Below, in pieces: positions 39,090 to 47,231 of a stretch of 64,000 nucleotides of DNA (its first letter is position 1; the number at the start of each line of letters is the position of its first letter). Below the pieces are notes generated by a model, which searched no databases, was not told the origin of the DNA, and worked only from the letters and a program-made list of their open reading frames with translations. Location: contig NZ_STFG01000006.1 of assembly GCF_004833285.1 (NCBI RefSeq), forward strand, positions 1-64,000, read 5' to 3'. A program made the translations under genes and the position numbers. This DNA comes from Lampropedia puyangensis (GTDB lineage Bacteria > Pseudomonadota > Gammaproteobacteria > Burkholderiales > Burkholderiaceae_C).

Positions 39090-39878
39090 TTATTGCGCTG
39101 AGGTAGCCGCTGTAGCAGCCGTTGCCAACGCATCAACAGGCAGAAATTGCATCAATGGCCCGCCCACCAAACCTTGCCCATAGCCAATGGCCGCGCGGCG
39201 GTACTTCTCCGTTCCATACACAGCCATCAAATCTAAACGCGCAATCACTTTGCTCATTTCTCGCTCGAAGCTCAAGTTACGCTCCGCAGCCCCCATCTCA
39301 TTGGCCAAAAGCAAAGGTGAACCGTCAGTTTTCTTGCGGGTGGCCAAAATCCATGAAGCGATTTCCATATTGCGCGCTGCGTTGTATATCGCTTGGGAAT
39401 TGAGACCATCAATCATGGTGAAAAAGGTTTTTCCGCCATGCGCAGCAATCACCGTATCTGCAGCAGAGTAAATGAACGCGGCGACACGATCGTCGGCAAA
39501 CTCCGCATCCAAAGCCCGCGACAGGGCCTTCACGTCACGCGCTTGCCCCAGCGGGGCCCAACCTTGGCGATTGAGCACGGTCAAGCGCACAAACTCCATC
39601 GCAGCTTCACGCGAGTCGGCTGTTTTAGGCCATTCACTGGGGTTGCGCTTGTAGAGCTTATCCATCAAAGAAAACAGGCTCTCGAGGTTTTGCTGCATTG
39701 CCAAGGTCGCCATGCGGTTGGTATCTGATTGCACCAACTCACCCTTGCCAAAGCGCTCGCCCTCTACCTCGCCATAAGGCGCTGGCGTGCTTGTGCAGGC
39801 AGCCAACACAACAGAACACCACCCCATCGCCAGTAACCGTGCGTAATAACGCCAAGCTCCCAAACGCAAGCCCTCCAC
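39090..39878 (-). CDS. Uncharacterised lipoprotein
   Basis: About 262 residues from GTG 39878, chosen because the protein then has a compact lipoprotein signal (basic GLRLGAWRYYARLL, then SVVLAAC with the lipid-modified Cys). ATGs at 39935 and 39827 are alternatives; none has a strong ribosome binding site. The mature part is helical, with a region NRMATLAMQQNLESLFSLMDKLYKRNP, an AAFIYSAADTVIAAHGGKTFFTMIDG segment and LNSQAIYNAARNMEIASWILATRK. Similar lipoproteins of unknown function occur in Burkholderiales as far as I can judge. No enzymatic motif is visible. Confidence 0.7.
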   Translation of the reverse strand: MEGLRLGAWRYYARLLAMGWCSVVLAACTSTPAPYGEVEGERFGKGELVQSDTNRMATLAMQQNLESLFSLMDKLYKRNPSEWPKTADSREAAMEFVRLTVLNRQGWAPLGQARDVKALSRALDAEFADDRVAAFIYSAADTVIAAHGGKTFFTMIDGLNSQAIYNAARNMEIASWILATRKKTDGSPLLLANEMGAAERNLSFEREMSKVIARLDLMAVYGTEKYRRAAIGYGQGLVGGPLMQFLPVDALATAATAATSAQ

Positions 39879-40053
39879 TGCGCTGCGCGTGCAGTGTTCA
39901 AAAAAGCAAAAAAAGAGGAGTCGTTCATCACGCATGGTGCGGGCGATCATAGCAGCCGCGCGCACCAGCCACAATGCCCAAACCGCAAACGCTGGCGCAA
40001 TACAAAGACGTTGACATTGCCCCCATAACGCGACACGCACCCCACAACAACAC

Positions 40054-40635
40054 TCAGTGATTGAACCCGTGCCGGTGCAGTATTCCGCGGTGAAACAACA
40101 GCGGGGTTGTTAACGTCAAATCGCGATCGTGGTCGGTCCCATTCTGTGCGGCAGAAGCAGCTGCCTGCTGATGGCCAACACGCTGAACTTGTCCAATGAA
40201 GATGGTGTGGTCTCCTGCCAGATGTTCAGCGTAACGCTTGCATTCAAACCAAGCCAATGCCCCAGACAACAGTGGCAAACCACCAGTTCCTCGCGTGATG
40301 GGCACATTCAAAAAGCGGTCGGGGCTGCGCGATGCAAACTGCATCGCCAGATCATGCTGATGGGCGGCCAGCACATTCACAACAAAGCCTTTGCTGTTCA
40401 AAAACGCGTCCCGACTGCCTGCCGTATTGACCAAACTCCATAGGATCAACGGCGGCTCCAACGACACCGCAGAAAAAGAATTGATGGTCAACCCAACGGG
40501 TACGCCTGCTGCATCCACAGTAGTGACGACCGTCACACCAGTGGCGAACATGCCTAAGGCATCGCGCAGTTGGCGCGACGAGAAATCGCCCTGCAGCAAA
40601 GCCGATGGCTCCATTATGTGGATCGGCTCCGTCAT
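40054..40635 (-). CDS. Flavin reductase-like FMN-binding protein
   Basis: 193 residues from ATG 40635, with GGAGG at a 6-nt spacing. Family marks are LRDALGMFATGVTVVTTVDAAG, GLTINSFSAVSLEPPLILWSL, FVVNVLAAHQHDLAMQFAS and the C-terminal LTTPLLFHRGILHRH. Such proteins bind FMN and reduce flavin with NAD(P)H for two-component monooxygenases, or serve as DIM6/NTAB oxidoreductases. No monooxygenase gene is nearby. It is 46 bp downstream of trpS on the same strand. Confidence 0.88.
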   Translation of the reverse strand: MTEPIHIMEPSALLQGDFSSRQLRDALGMFATGVTVVTTVDAAGVPVGLTINSFSAVSLEPPLILWSLVNTAGSRDAFLNSKGFVVNVLAAHQHDLAMQFASRSPDRFLNVPITRGTGGLPLLSGALAWFECKRYAEHLAGDHTIFIGQVQRVGHQQAAASAAQNGTDHDRDLTLTTPLLFHRGILHRHGFNH

Positions 40636-40680
40636 GCGCATCCTCCGGCGCAAGCACTCATTGGCGCCTGCAAGCACTGA

Positions 40681-41988
40681 TCAATCCTGCGCATGCGTAG
40701 CCACCAAAGCGTCCAATGCCTGCAGCAACTCAGGGGTGCGTTCATAGGCTTGCAATTGCGCCTGCAATGCATCCAGCGCCTGAACTCCATCAAGCTTGAG
40801 CGACTTGACTGCAGCCCCTGCATCACGCCCAGACGCATACGCTTTGCTTTGCAGCAAGAGCTCGCCCTTGGCTGTTGCCAACTTAAAATAGAACTGCCCA
40901 TCCGACTCACGGTACTGCTTGATTTGCGGAACTGAATCTGCTGCTTTGTCCGTGGCAGGCACAGCAATCAAGGCGGTACGCAAATCACGCAAGCCCACGG
41001 CCTTTTTCAATTCAGCCAAATACGGTGTGGCCACTGCCCGGGCCTTTTCTGCACCTTGCAACAAGATGGTTTCAATCTTGGCAGGATCAGCCACCAACTC
41101 ATCAAACACCGCCCGCATGGGGCTCAGTTCTGCATCAATGTGCTCAAACAATTGCTGTTTGGCGTCTCCCCATGCAATGCCTGCTTCAAAGGCTTGTTGC
41201 ATGCTGGCTGTTTCCTGCTCTGTAGCAAAGGCTTGGTAGATTTGGAAAATGGCAGAACCTTCGCTCTCTTTAGGCTCGCCAGGCATGCGTGAATCTGTAG
41301 CGATGCCCATGATGAGCTTGCGCAACTGCTCACGCGGCGTGAACAACGGGATGGTGTTGCCGTAGCTTTTACTCATCTTGCGGCCATCAAGACCTGGCAA
41401 TGTTGCAACGTGCTCATCCACCACAGCTTCTGGCGGCACGAGCAACTCTTGCCCGTGACCATAAATGTGGTTGAAGCTGGCCGCCATATCACGCGCCATT
41501 TCAATGTGCTGCACCTGATCGCGCCCCACAGGGACTTTGTGCGCCTTGAACATCATGATGTCCGCAGCCATCAAAACCGGGTACATGAACAGGCCTGCCG
41601 TAACATCAGCGTCTGGGTCTAAACCTGCTTCAGCATTTTTGTCGACCGCTGCTTTATAGGCATGCGCGCGGTTAAGCAACCCTTTGCCTGTGACGCAGGT
41701 CAACAACCATGACAGCTGGGGTATTTCTGGAATGTCAGACTGGCGATAAAACGTGGCTTTATCGGTATCCAAGCCACACGCAATCCATGTAGCGGCAATC
41801 TCCAGGGTCGATTGCTGCGTTTGCGCGGGGTTTTGCGATTTGATCAGGCTATGCAAATCAGCCAAGAAATAAAAGTTATCAACATCACTGCCACTTTGCG
41901 AGCGCACAGAAGGCCGAATAGCCCCTGCATAGTTGCCCAAGTGAGGAATACCAGAAGGCGTAATACCAGTCAGAAAACGAGTTGTCAT
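40681..41988 (-). CDS. trpS: Tryptophanyl-tRNA synthetase (long form)
   Basis: 435 residues from ATG 41988. The class I HIGH-type motif is in ITPSGIPHLGNYAGAI (residues 9-24) and KMSKS is in GRKMSKSYGNTIPL near residue 200. The core accounts for about 330-340 residues; about 90 extra residues at the C-terminus (from roughly 345, VPQIKQYRESDGQFYFKLA onward) form an added domain seen in several beta- and gammaproteobacterial TrpS. It charges tRNA(Trp). It is downstream of the M50 protease gene with 52 bp between. Confidence 0.95.
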   Translation of the reverse strand: MTTRFLTGITPSGIPHLGNYAGAIRPSVRSQSGSDVDNFYFLADLHSLIKSQNPAQTQQSTLEIAATWIACGLDTDKATFYRQSDIPEIPQLSWLLTCVTGKGLLNRAHAYKAAVDKNAEAGLDPDADVTAGLFMYPVLMAADIMMFKAHKVPVGRDQVQHIEMARDMAASFNHIYGHGQELLVPPEAVVDEHVATLPGLDGRKMSKSYGNTIPLFTPREQLRKLIMGIATDSRMPGEPKESEGSAIFQIYQAFATEQETASMQQAFEAGIAWGDAKQQLFEHIDAELSPMRAVFDELVADPAKIETILLQGAEKARAVATPYLAELKKAVGLRDLRTALIAVPATDKAADSVPQIKQYRESDGQFYFKLATAKGELLLQSKAYASGRDAGAAVKSLKLDGVQALDALQAQLQAYERTPELLQALDALVATHAQD

Positions 41989-42040
41989 ACTCAAGCGTCA
42001 ATCACATCAAAAATTCGTAAACATCACGTCCAGCGCTTTG

Positions 42041-42703
42041 TTAAGCACCAAGCGCCCAGCGTACAGGCATGAGCACGATCTCAGCGAACCAGCTCACCAA
42101 AGGTGTGAGCCAGAAACGATCAAGAAAGCCCACCAACAGCAAGCCCACCACGATGAAAAAACCAAAAGGCTCCAAGCGCGCCAACAGACTGGCCGGTTTG
42201 TAAGGCAGCAGCCCCACCGCGATACGGCCACCATCGAGCGGGGGCAAAGGAAAAAGGTTGAGTACGGCCAAAACCAGGTTGACCATCACACCGGTGCGTG
42301 CCATCCCGATAAAGAAGTCTTCATACAACCCCAGCGCCAGCATGACTGCCAGCAACAGCGCCCACAACACGGCCTGAAATAGGTTGGACAAAGGCCCCGC
42401 CAACGCAATCCAGATCATGTCTTGCTTGGGGTTCTTTAAATTACGTGAATTAATGGGCACTGGCTTGGCATAGCCAAACATAAACCCACCATTGGTCGCA
42501 AAAAACAAAATCAAGGGCATCACGATGGTGCCCAAGGGATCAATATGTTTGAGGGGATTGAGCGTGATGCGCCCAAGCATTTCAGCCGTGCGGTCACCAA
42601 ATCGGCGCGCCATATAGCCGTGCGCGGCTTCATGCAGCGTAATGGCCAGCAACAGGGGAAGGGCCATCATTGCGATGGCTTGAATGGTAGTAGAGGAATT
42701 CAC
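42041..42703 (-). CDS. Site-2 protease-like M50 membrane metallopeptidase
   Basis: 220 residues from GTG 42703, which gives the usual N-terminus ahead of MMALPLLLAITLHEAAHGYMARRFGD. The zinc motif HEAAHGY and the second motif LNLFPLPPLDGGRI are intact, with about six hydrophobic segments. It is the short, PDZ-less M50 class (Rip3/FtsH-independent type), not RseP. Members cleave transmembrane regulators, but the substrate is unknown. No strong ribosome site precedes the GTG, so ATG 42670 is an alternative. Confidence 0.87.
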   Translation of the reverse strand: MNSSTTIQAIAMMALPLLLAITLHEAAHGYMARRFGDRTAEMLGRITLNPLKHIDPLGTIVMPLILFFATNGGFMFGYAKPVPINSRNLKNPKQDMIWIALAGPLSNLFQAVLWALLLAVMLALGLYEDFFIGMARTGVMVNLVLAVLNLFPLPPLDGGRIAVGLLPYKPASLLARLEPFGFFIVVGLLLVGFLDRFWLTPLVSWFAEIVLMPVRWALGA

Positions 42704-42796
42704 GGCAGAGATTTTCGCAGAAGTTACAAGCACGCACGCAGGTGCTGGCCAATTCTCCAATGTGTGGAGCACATGTGGCCAGCAGCAGGATAGTCG

Positions 42797-43438
42797 TTAC
42801 AAAGACAAGCCCAACTTGTCCAAGTCCCCCTGCCCTGCACGCAGCACTGTGGCGTCGCCTCCGCCGTCCATCGTGGTCAGATCGAGCACCGTGGTCGGTT
42901 TCACGGCGACAGAGCCGGCATCCACAATGGCGCCTAGCTCTTTTTCCAACTGCTCTCGAATCTCGGCCGGATCGCTCAGTGGAATCTCGTCACCAGGCAA
43001 AATCAGGGTACTTGCCAGCAAAGGCGCGCCTAATAAATCCAGCAGTTCGCGAACAACTGGGTAATCGGGCACCCGCAAACCTATGGTTTTGCGCTGAGGG
43101 TGGCTCACGCGACGCGGCACCTCTTTGCTTGCTTCCAGTACAAATGTGTAAGGACCTGGCGTGGCTTGCTTGAGCAAGCGAAACTGGCGGTTGTCCACCT
43201 TGGCGTAGCTGGCCAATTCAGACAAGTCTTTGCAAATCAACGTCAACAAATGCTTGTCATCAACGCCGCGAATACGGCGTACGTGGTCTACCGCATTTTT
43301 GTCATCCAGCACGCATACTAAGGCATAGCTAGAGTCGGTAGGAATGGCCAATACCTGCCCTTGCTGCAGCAAGGCCGCCGCTTGCTTGAGCAGGCGTGGC
43401 TGAGGATTTTGCGGATGCACTTCAAAATATTGCGCCAT
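42797..43438 (-). CDS. YciO/YrdC/Sua5-family protein (threonylcarbamoyl-AMP synthase-like)
   Basis: 213 residues. The YrdC domain shows [60 protein letters not shown] and [13 protein letters not shown]. The wording is that of the YciO branch, whose role in t6A synthesis is less certain than that of TsaC. It is divergent from dcd. The downstream neighbour is the M50 protease, 94 bp away. Confidence 0.88.
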   Translation of the reverse strand: MAQYFEVHPQNPQPRLLKQAAALLQQGQVLAIPTDSSYALVCVLDDKNAVDHVRRIRGVDDKHLLTLICKDLSELASYAKVDNRQFRLLKQATPGPYTFVLEASKEVPRRVSHPQRKTIGLRVPDYPVVRELLDLLGAPLLASTLILPGDEIPLSDPAEIREQLEKELGAIVDAGSVAVKPTTVLDLTTMDGGGDATVLRAGQGDLDKLGLSL

Positions 43439-43626
43439 ATGCGTGGGCCATTGTGATCAAAAGAGGCAATTTTGCCCCAGAACGCGGCAACAAGCCGCGT
43501 GCCCAAACCTTTGCACTCACTGGCTATGGCCACAGCTGGCGAACTAACACTACAATTTGCCACTTCATTTCATGCATGCAGTGCGTTATTGCATGCCACA
43601 CAAGACCCCCATCAAGGCAGTACGCA

Positions 43627-44193
43627 ATGAGTATCAAAAGCGATAAATGGATCAGAAAAATGGCCGAAGAGCACGGCATGATTGAACCATTTGAGCCAGG
43701 ACAAGTGCGCCAAATGGATGGCCAGAAAATCATCAGCTATGGCACCAGCAGCTACGGCTACGACATCCGCTGCGCACGTGAATTCAAAGTATTCACGAAC
43801 ATCCATAGCACGGTGGTGGATCCCAAAAATTTTGACGAAAAAAGCTTCGTCGATTTTGAGGATGATTACTGCATCATCCCTCCCAACAGTTTTGCGCTGG
43901 CACGCACAGTGGAATACTTCCGCATTCCCCGCAATGTGTTGACTGTGTGCTTGGGTAAAAGCACATATGCCCGTTGCGGCATCATCGTCAACGTCACGCC
44001 ATTCGAGCCAGAGTGGGAAGGCTATGTCACGCTGGAATTTTCCAACACCACACCGCTGCCAGCCAAAATATATGCAGGCGAAGGCTGTGCGCAGGTCTTG
44101 TTCTTTGAAGGTGACGAACCCCCTGAAGTCAGTTACAAAGACCGTGGCGGGAAGTACCAAGGCCAACATGGCGTTACCCTGCCAAGAACCTGA
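43627..44193 (+). CDS. dcd: dCTP deaminase
   Basis: 188 residues from ATG 43627 ([19 protein letters not shown]), the family start. Signature regions are [52 protein letters not shown] with the catalytic Glu, and the C-terminal lid [17 protein letters not shown]. It makes dUTP from dCTP for thymidylate synthesis. A bidirectional terminator follows the stop. Confidence 0.97.
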   Translation: MSIKSDKWIRKMAEEHGMIEPFEPGQVRQMDGQKIISYGTSSYGYDIRCAREFKVFTNIHSTVVDPKNFDEKSFVDFEDDYCIIPPNSFALARTVEYFRIPRNVLTVCLGKSTYARCGIIVNVTPFEPEWEGYVTLEFSNTTPLPAKIYAGEGCAQVLFFEGDEPPEVSYKDRGGKYQGQHGVTLPRT

Positions 44194-44203
44194 ATACGCC
44201 CTC

Positions 44204-44237
44204 CAGCAAAAGGCCCGCTCATGCGGGCTTTTTGCTG
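44204..44237. terminator. Bidirectional terminator between dcd and rnfH
   Basis: GCCCGC (44213-44218) pairs with GCGGGC (44223-44228) around TCAT; five T follow (44229-44233) and AAAA precedes, and the outer CAGCAAAA/TTTTTGCTG also pairs. It can stop transcription from both dcd and the convergent rnfH-ratA genes. Confidence 0.88.
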
Positions 44238-44295
44238 GGAGAAAATAACAGCGACCTGCGCGCCAACGTAGAGGAGCAACAGCAGCGCATCCCCT

Positions 44296-44664
44296 TCAAT
44301 AGCCTGGCTTGGCATTGTCACGGCGTTTAGAAAACAAGCCCGCACCGCGGGCCCCTTGTTTGGCAAAACGCTCACGTCTGGCAACCTTAGGATCCACTAG
44401 CAACTCTCGGTAAGCCTCCACGCGATCTCCATCTTGCAGCACATGCTCTGGCGGCAGCACTCGCCCCCAAACACCCCACTGCCAATTCGGTAGTGAACAA
44501 GCATGCTGCGCAGGCTCTTGCTGCACCCGCGCCAGTGCAGCTTCAGCCGCTTGCCCCAACGTCGTTCCGACAGCCAAGTGCTGCACCCATGACTGCACAG
44601 CACGCGGCCCCAAGCACACATGTACTTCTACGGCAATCATGGTTTGTGAATTCGGTTGCTCCAT
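44296..44664 (-). CDS. RnfH-family protein (RatB)
   Basis: 122 residues with a ubiquitin-like beta-grasp core: IAVEVHVCLGPRA, TTLGQAAEAAL, WGRVLPPEHVLQDGDRVEAYRELLVDP, the last being the RnfH hallmark. A basic C-terminal tail (RRERFAKQGARGAGLFSKRR) follows. RnfH/RatB is encoded with RatA in many proteobacteria; its function is not settled. It begins 8 bp after the ratA stop. Confidence 0.9.
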   Translation of the reverse strand: MEQPNSQTMIAVEVHVCLGPRAVQSWVQHLAVGTTLGQAAEAALARVQQEPAQHACSLPNWQWGVWGRVLPPEHVLQDGDRVEAYRELLVDPKVARRERFAKQGARGAGLFSKRRDNAKPGY

Positions 44665-44672
44665 GGAATTAT

Positions 44673-45131
44673 TCAGCGCGAAGGCTGGTATAGGCTTTGC
44701 GCCCGCTTAACAAAGGCCTCGACCATGGTGTTGGCAATTTTGTCAAACACGGGCCCCACCACCATACGCAACGCCATAGAGTCAAAGTCGTAGCGCAGCA
44801 CCAAACCCACCTTGCAGGCCTGTGATTGCTCAGCCGATTGACCGCCCACAGGCTGAAACGTCCACTCGCCCTCCAAGGTTGAAAATGGCCCTTTGACAAG
44901 TTTCATGTGCACCTTCTCTTGCCCCACATGGGTATTGCGCGTGACAAAGGATTGGCGCAACTTGGAAATCGCGATGCCCACCTCTGCCGTCATGCCTGAT
45001 GCATGCTCTTCGATCACTTGCGCATGGTCGCACCAAGGCAAAAACTCAGGGTAGCGTGCCACATCAGTGACCAAGCCAAACATCTGTGCAGGACTAAACC
45101 AGACCAAGGCCGACTTCTCAACTTGTTTCAT
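44673..45131 (-). CDS. ratA: RatA-family START-domain protein
   Basis: 152 residues from ATG 45131 (MKQVEKSALVWFSPAQMFGLV). Polyketide-cyclase/START fold features: FGLVTDVARYPEFLPWC, LRQSFVTRNTHV, GPFSTLEGEWTFQPV and VGPVFDKIANTMVEAFVKRA. In E. coli RatA was reported to block 70S assembly, while related proteins (Coq10-like) bind ubiquinone; the second role may be the general one. It is divergent from smpB, the conserved arrangement. Confidence 0.93.
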   Translation of the reverse strand: MKQVEKSALVWFSPAQMFGLVTDVARYPEFLPWCDHAQVIEEHASGMTAEVGIAISKLRQSFVTRNTHVGQEKVHMKLVKGPFSTLEGEWTFQPVGGQSAEQSQACKVGLVLRYDFDSMALRMVVGPVFDKIANTMVEAFVKRAQSLYQPSR

Positions 45132-45295
45132 TCCAAACGCCAAGGGGGAAAGAATGCCGCCAAACCAACACACCCTCTACAGGCTTTGCATACAATGCGT
45201 GGTTTCGCTGCGTAATTCGTGGGATATTTGCGAAATAGTCGCAGATTTTACTGCCCACAACCTTGACGCAGCAGGAGCACTTCCCTAATCACACC

Positions 45296-45772
45296 ATGGC
45301 CACCAAGAATAAAGCCCCCAGCAGCCGCATTGCAGAGAACAAACGCGCTTTCTTCAATTACTTTATTGAAGAGCGTTTTGAAGCCGGCATGGTGCTCTAT
45401 GGCTGGGAAGTCAAAGCCCTGCGCAGCGGCAAAGCCCAGCTCACCGATGCCTACGTTCTGATTCGTGAAGGAGAAATCTTTCTGATCGGAGGGCAAATCA
45501 ACCCTTTGCGCACAGCCTCCACCCATGTGCGCACTGAACCTGACCGCACTAAAAAGCTGCTACTCAAGAAAGACGAGATCAAGCGTCTGATCGGCAAAGT
45601 TGAGCAAAAGGGCTATACCTTGGTGCCGCTGCATTTGTACTGGAAAAATGGCTTTGTTAAATGCGAGATTGCGCTGGCCAAAGGCAAGGCCGAGTACGAC
45701 AAACGCGCCACCATCAAAGACCGTGAAGGCAAGCGCGAGGTAGAGCGTGCCATGAAATCACGCAATCGCTGA
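45296..45772 (+). CDS. smpB: SsrA-binding protein SmpB
   Basis: 158 residues from ATG 45296 ([24 protein letters not shown]). The OB-fold core has [20 protein letters not shown] and [31 protein letters not shown], and the basic tail [21 protein letters not shown] that reads the ribosome A site. It delivers tmRNA in trans-translation. The GGAG lies unusually far upstream (about 18 nt), and no better start is available. Confidence 0.96.
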   Translation: MATKNKAPSSRIAENKRAFFNYFIEERFEAGMVLYGWEVKALRSGKAQLTDAYVLIREGEIFLIGGQINPLRTASTHVRTEPDRTKKLLLKKDEIKRLIGKVEQKGYTLVPLHLYWKNGFVKCEIALAKGKAEYDKRATIKDREGKREVERAMKSRNR

Positions 45773-45877
45773 TTGGCAGCGATTGCGTTTATCAAACAAA
45801 GCACTTGCCCAGTTCGCAGCAGGCTGCGTGTTGAGAAGAGTGCCCCCTCATCTGAAATGTGCGGATGCAGCGATTCC

Positions 45878-47071
45878 CTAGCGGGAAGTGGCAGAAAGCC
45901 CCCCATCAGGCACACGCGACAAATCGAAACGTACCACGCTGTCTTGGTTGTTCTTGCGCCAGGCCGGGTGTTTCGCGTTTGGAGACTTCACAGTCACATA
46001 CAACACCTGTCCATCAGGAGAAAGAGCCAAACTATTGGGGTGCACAGGCACATCGAAACGCTGCTTCACGGCAAACGTGCGCGCATCCAGGATAGTCACA
46101 ACACCTATTCCCGAAGGCTGGCTGCTGGAAACACCGCGCGAAGAGGTGATGACTTCGTTGCGCACGGGGTTGTAGACCACATCAAGCAACCCCAAACCTT
46201 CAATGCCCACCTTGGATACGAATTGCCCTGTCGTGAGATCCAAAACATACAACTGATCGGTATTGGCATCGGTCGCAAACAAGCGCTGGCCCTTGCTATC
46301 CAACGCCAGATTGACGAAGAAGTGCTTAGCCCCTGCCCCGGTATTGTCAGCACTGTCGCCCGTGCTGAATGTGCGCATGACGCGCCCGGTGTCTGGATCA
46401 ATCGCCAACACCTCATGCTGACCAGCCTGCCCAACATAAAGCACATTGCTAACCGAATCATAAGCGGCACCGGCCGTCCACAACCCTTCGCTGGCCACGG
46501 TATGCGTCAAAGTATTTGAGGCCGTATCCACAATCCAGACCATGCCCGGCTCGCTAGGGCTAGTCACGAAAACACGGTTGCGCTGTGCATCCACAATAAC
46601 CTTTCGGGTGTGGGCATACGTGGTCACACCCTTGTCGTTCACACTTGGCTGTGCCAATTGAATCTGCCCTTTGACCATACCACTCATGGCATCTACCACG
46701 GTCAACGCCCCCTCCCTCGTATTGCCGACAAACAGTGTTTGAGTGGCTTGGTTCAGCCCCAAGGCATAACTACGTCTTGGCGTCTGGATAGTTTGCAGCG
46801 TTTGCAAAGTGCGGGCATCCAACCGATGCAGCAAGCCCCCTCCTTGTGCGTTGCCATCGCCAACAGTAGCCACAAAAATAGATAAGCCATCAGCCGCAGT
46901 GCTGATTTCGTAAATACCGTGAAACTGGTCTTGGCGCAAAACTGGCGCTGCAGCAAGCGACGCAACAGCAGTGTTGACCGGAGCGTTCAACTGTTGCGAA
47001 GTCTGGCAAGCAGCCAACACAGCAGCCAGTGCAACAGGAATGACAAAGCGAGTAATAGAGAAGGCGTACAT
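45878..47071 (-). CDS. YncE-like beta-propeller lipoprotein
   Basis: 397 residues. The N-terminus IPVALAAVLAACQT is a lipoprotein signal with Cys near residue 22. The rest is a seven-bladed YVTN/YncE propeller, with repeats such as TLFVGNTREGALTVVDAMSG, NRVFVTSPSEPGMVWIVDTAS, NVLYVGQAGQHEVLAIDPDTG and RLFATDANTDQLYVLDLTTG. E. coli YncE is periplasmic and iron-responsive. Here the gene follows a TonB-dependent siderophore receptor on the same strand (160-bp gap), so a shared role in metal uptake is likely but inferred. Confidence 0.87.
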   Translation of the reverse strand: MYAFSITRFVIPVALAAVLAACQTSQQLNAPVNTAVASLAAAPVLRQDQFHGIYEISTAADGLSIFVATVGDGNAQGGGLLHRLDARTLQTLQTIQTPRRSYALGLNQATQTLFVGNTREGALTVVDAMSGMVKGQIQLAQPSVNDKGVTTYAHTRKVIVDAQRNRVFVTSPSEPGMVWIVDTASNTLTHTVASEGLWTAGAAYDSVSNVLYVGQAGQHEVLAIDPDTGRVMRTFSTGDSADNTGAGAKHFFVNLALDSKGQRLFATDANTDQLYVLDLTTGQFVSKVGIEGLGLLDVVYNPVRNEVITSSRGVSSSQPSGIGVVTILDARTFAVKQRFDVPVHPNSLALSPDGQVLYVTVKSPNAKHPAWRKNNQDSVVRFDLSRVPDGGLSATSR

Positions 47072-47126
47072 AAGCGGTAATCCAGTGAAAAAAACGACCT
47101 GTATGGCGATAGAGGCGAAGCCCGCG

Positions 47127-47161
47127 CGATAACGCTATCGCACAGCACAGCACAGCACAGC
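47127..47161. repeat. Hairpin plus four tandem CACAG units
   Basis: GCGATA-ACGC-TATCGC (47127-47142) is a 6-bp hairpin followed by four tandem copies of CACAG (47142-47161), in the gap between the TonB receptor and the YncE-like gene. The short tandem array could vary in copy number by slippage. Confidence 0.5.
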
Positions 47162-47231
47162 AACCTCAGCCCAACACATTGAGCGTTGTCAGAACGTGTT
47201 TAAAAGCTCCACACAGTGGTGCAAGCAGCGT

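Noticed and set aside
45773-46519. Plus-strand open frame running from the smpB stop into the YncE-like gene
   Set aside because: It is antisense to the beta-propeller gene and has shadow-type composition.
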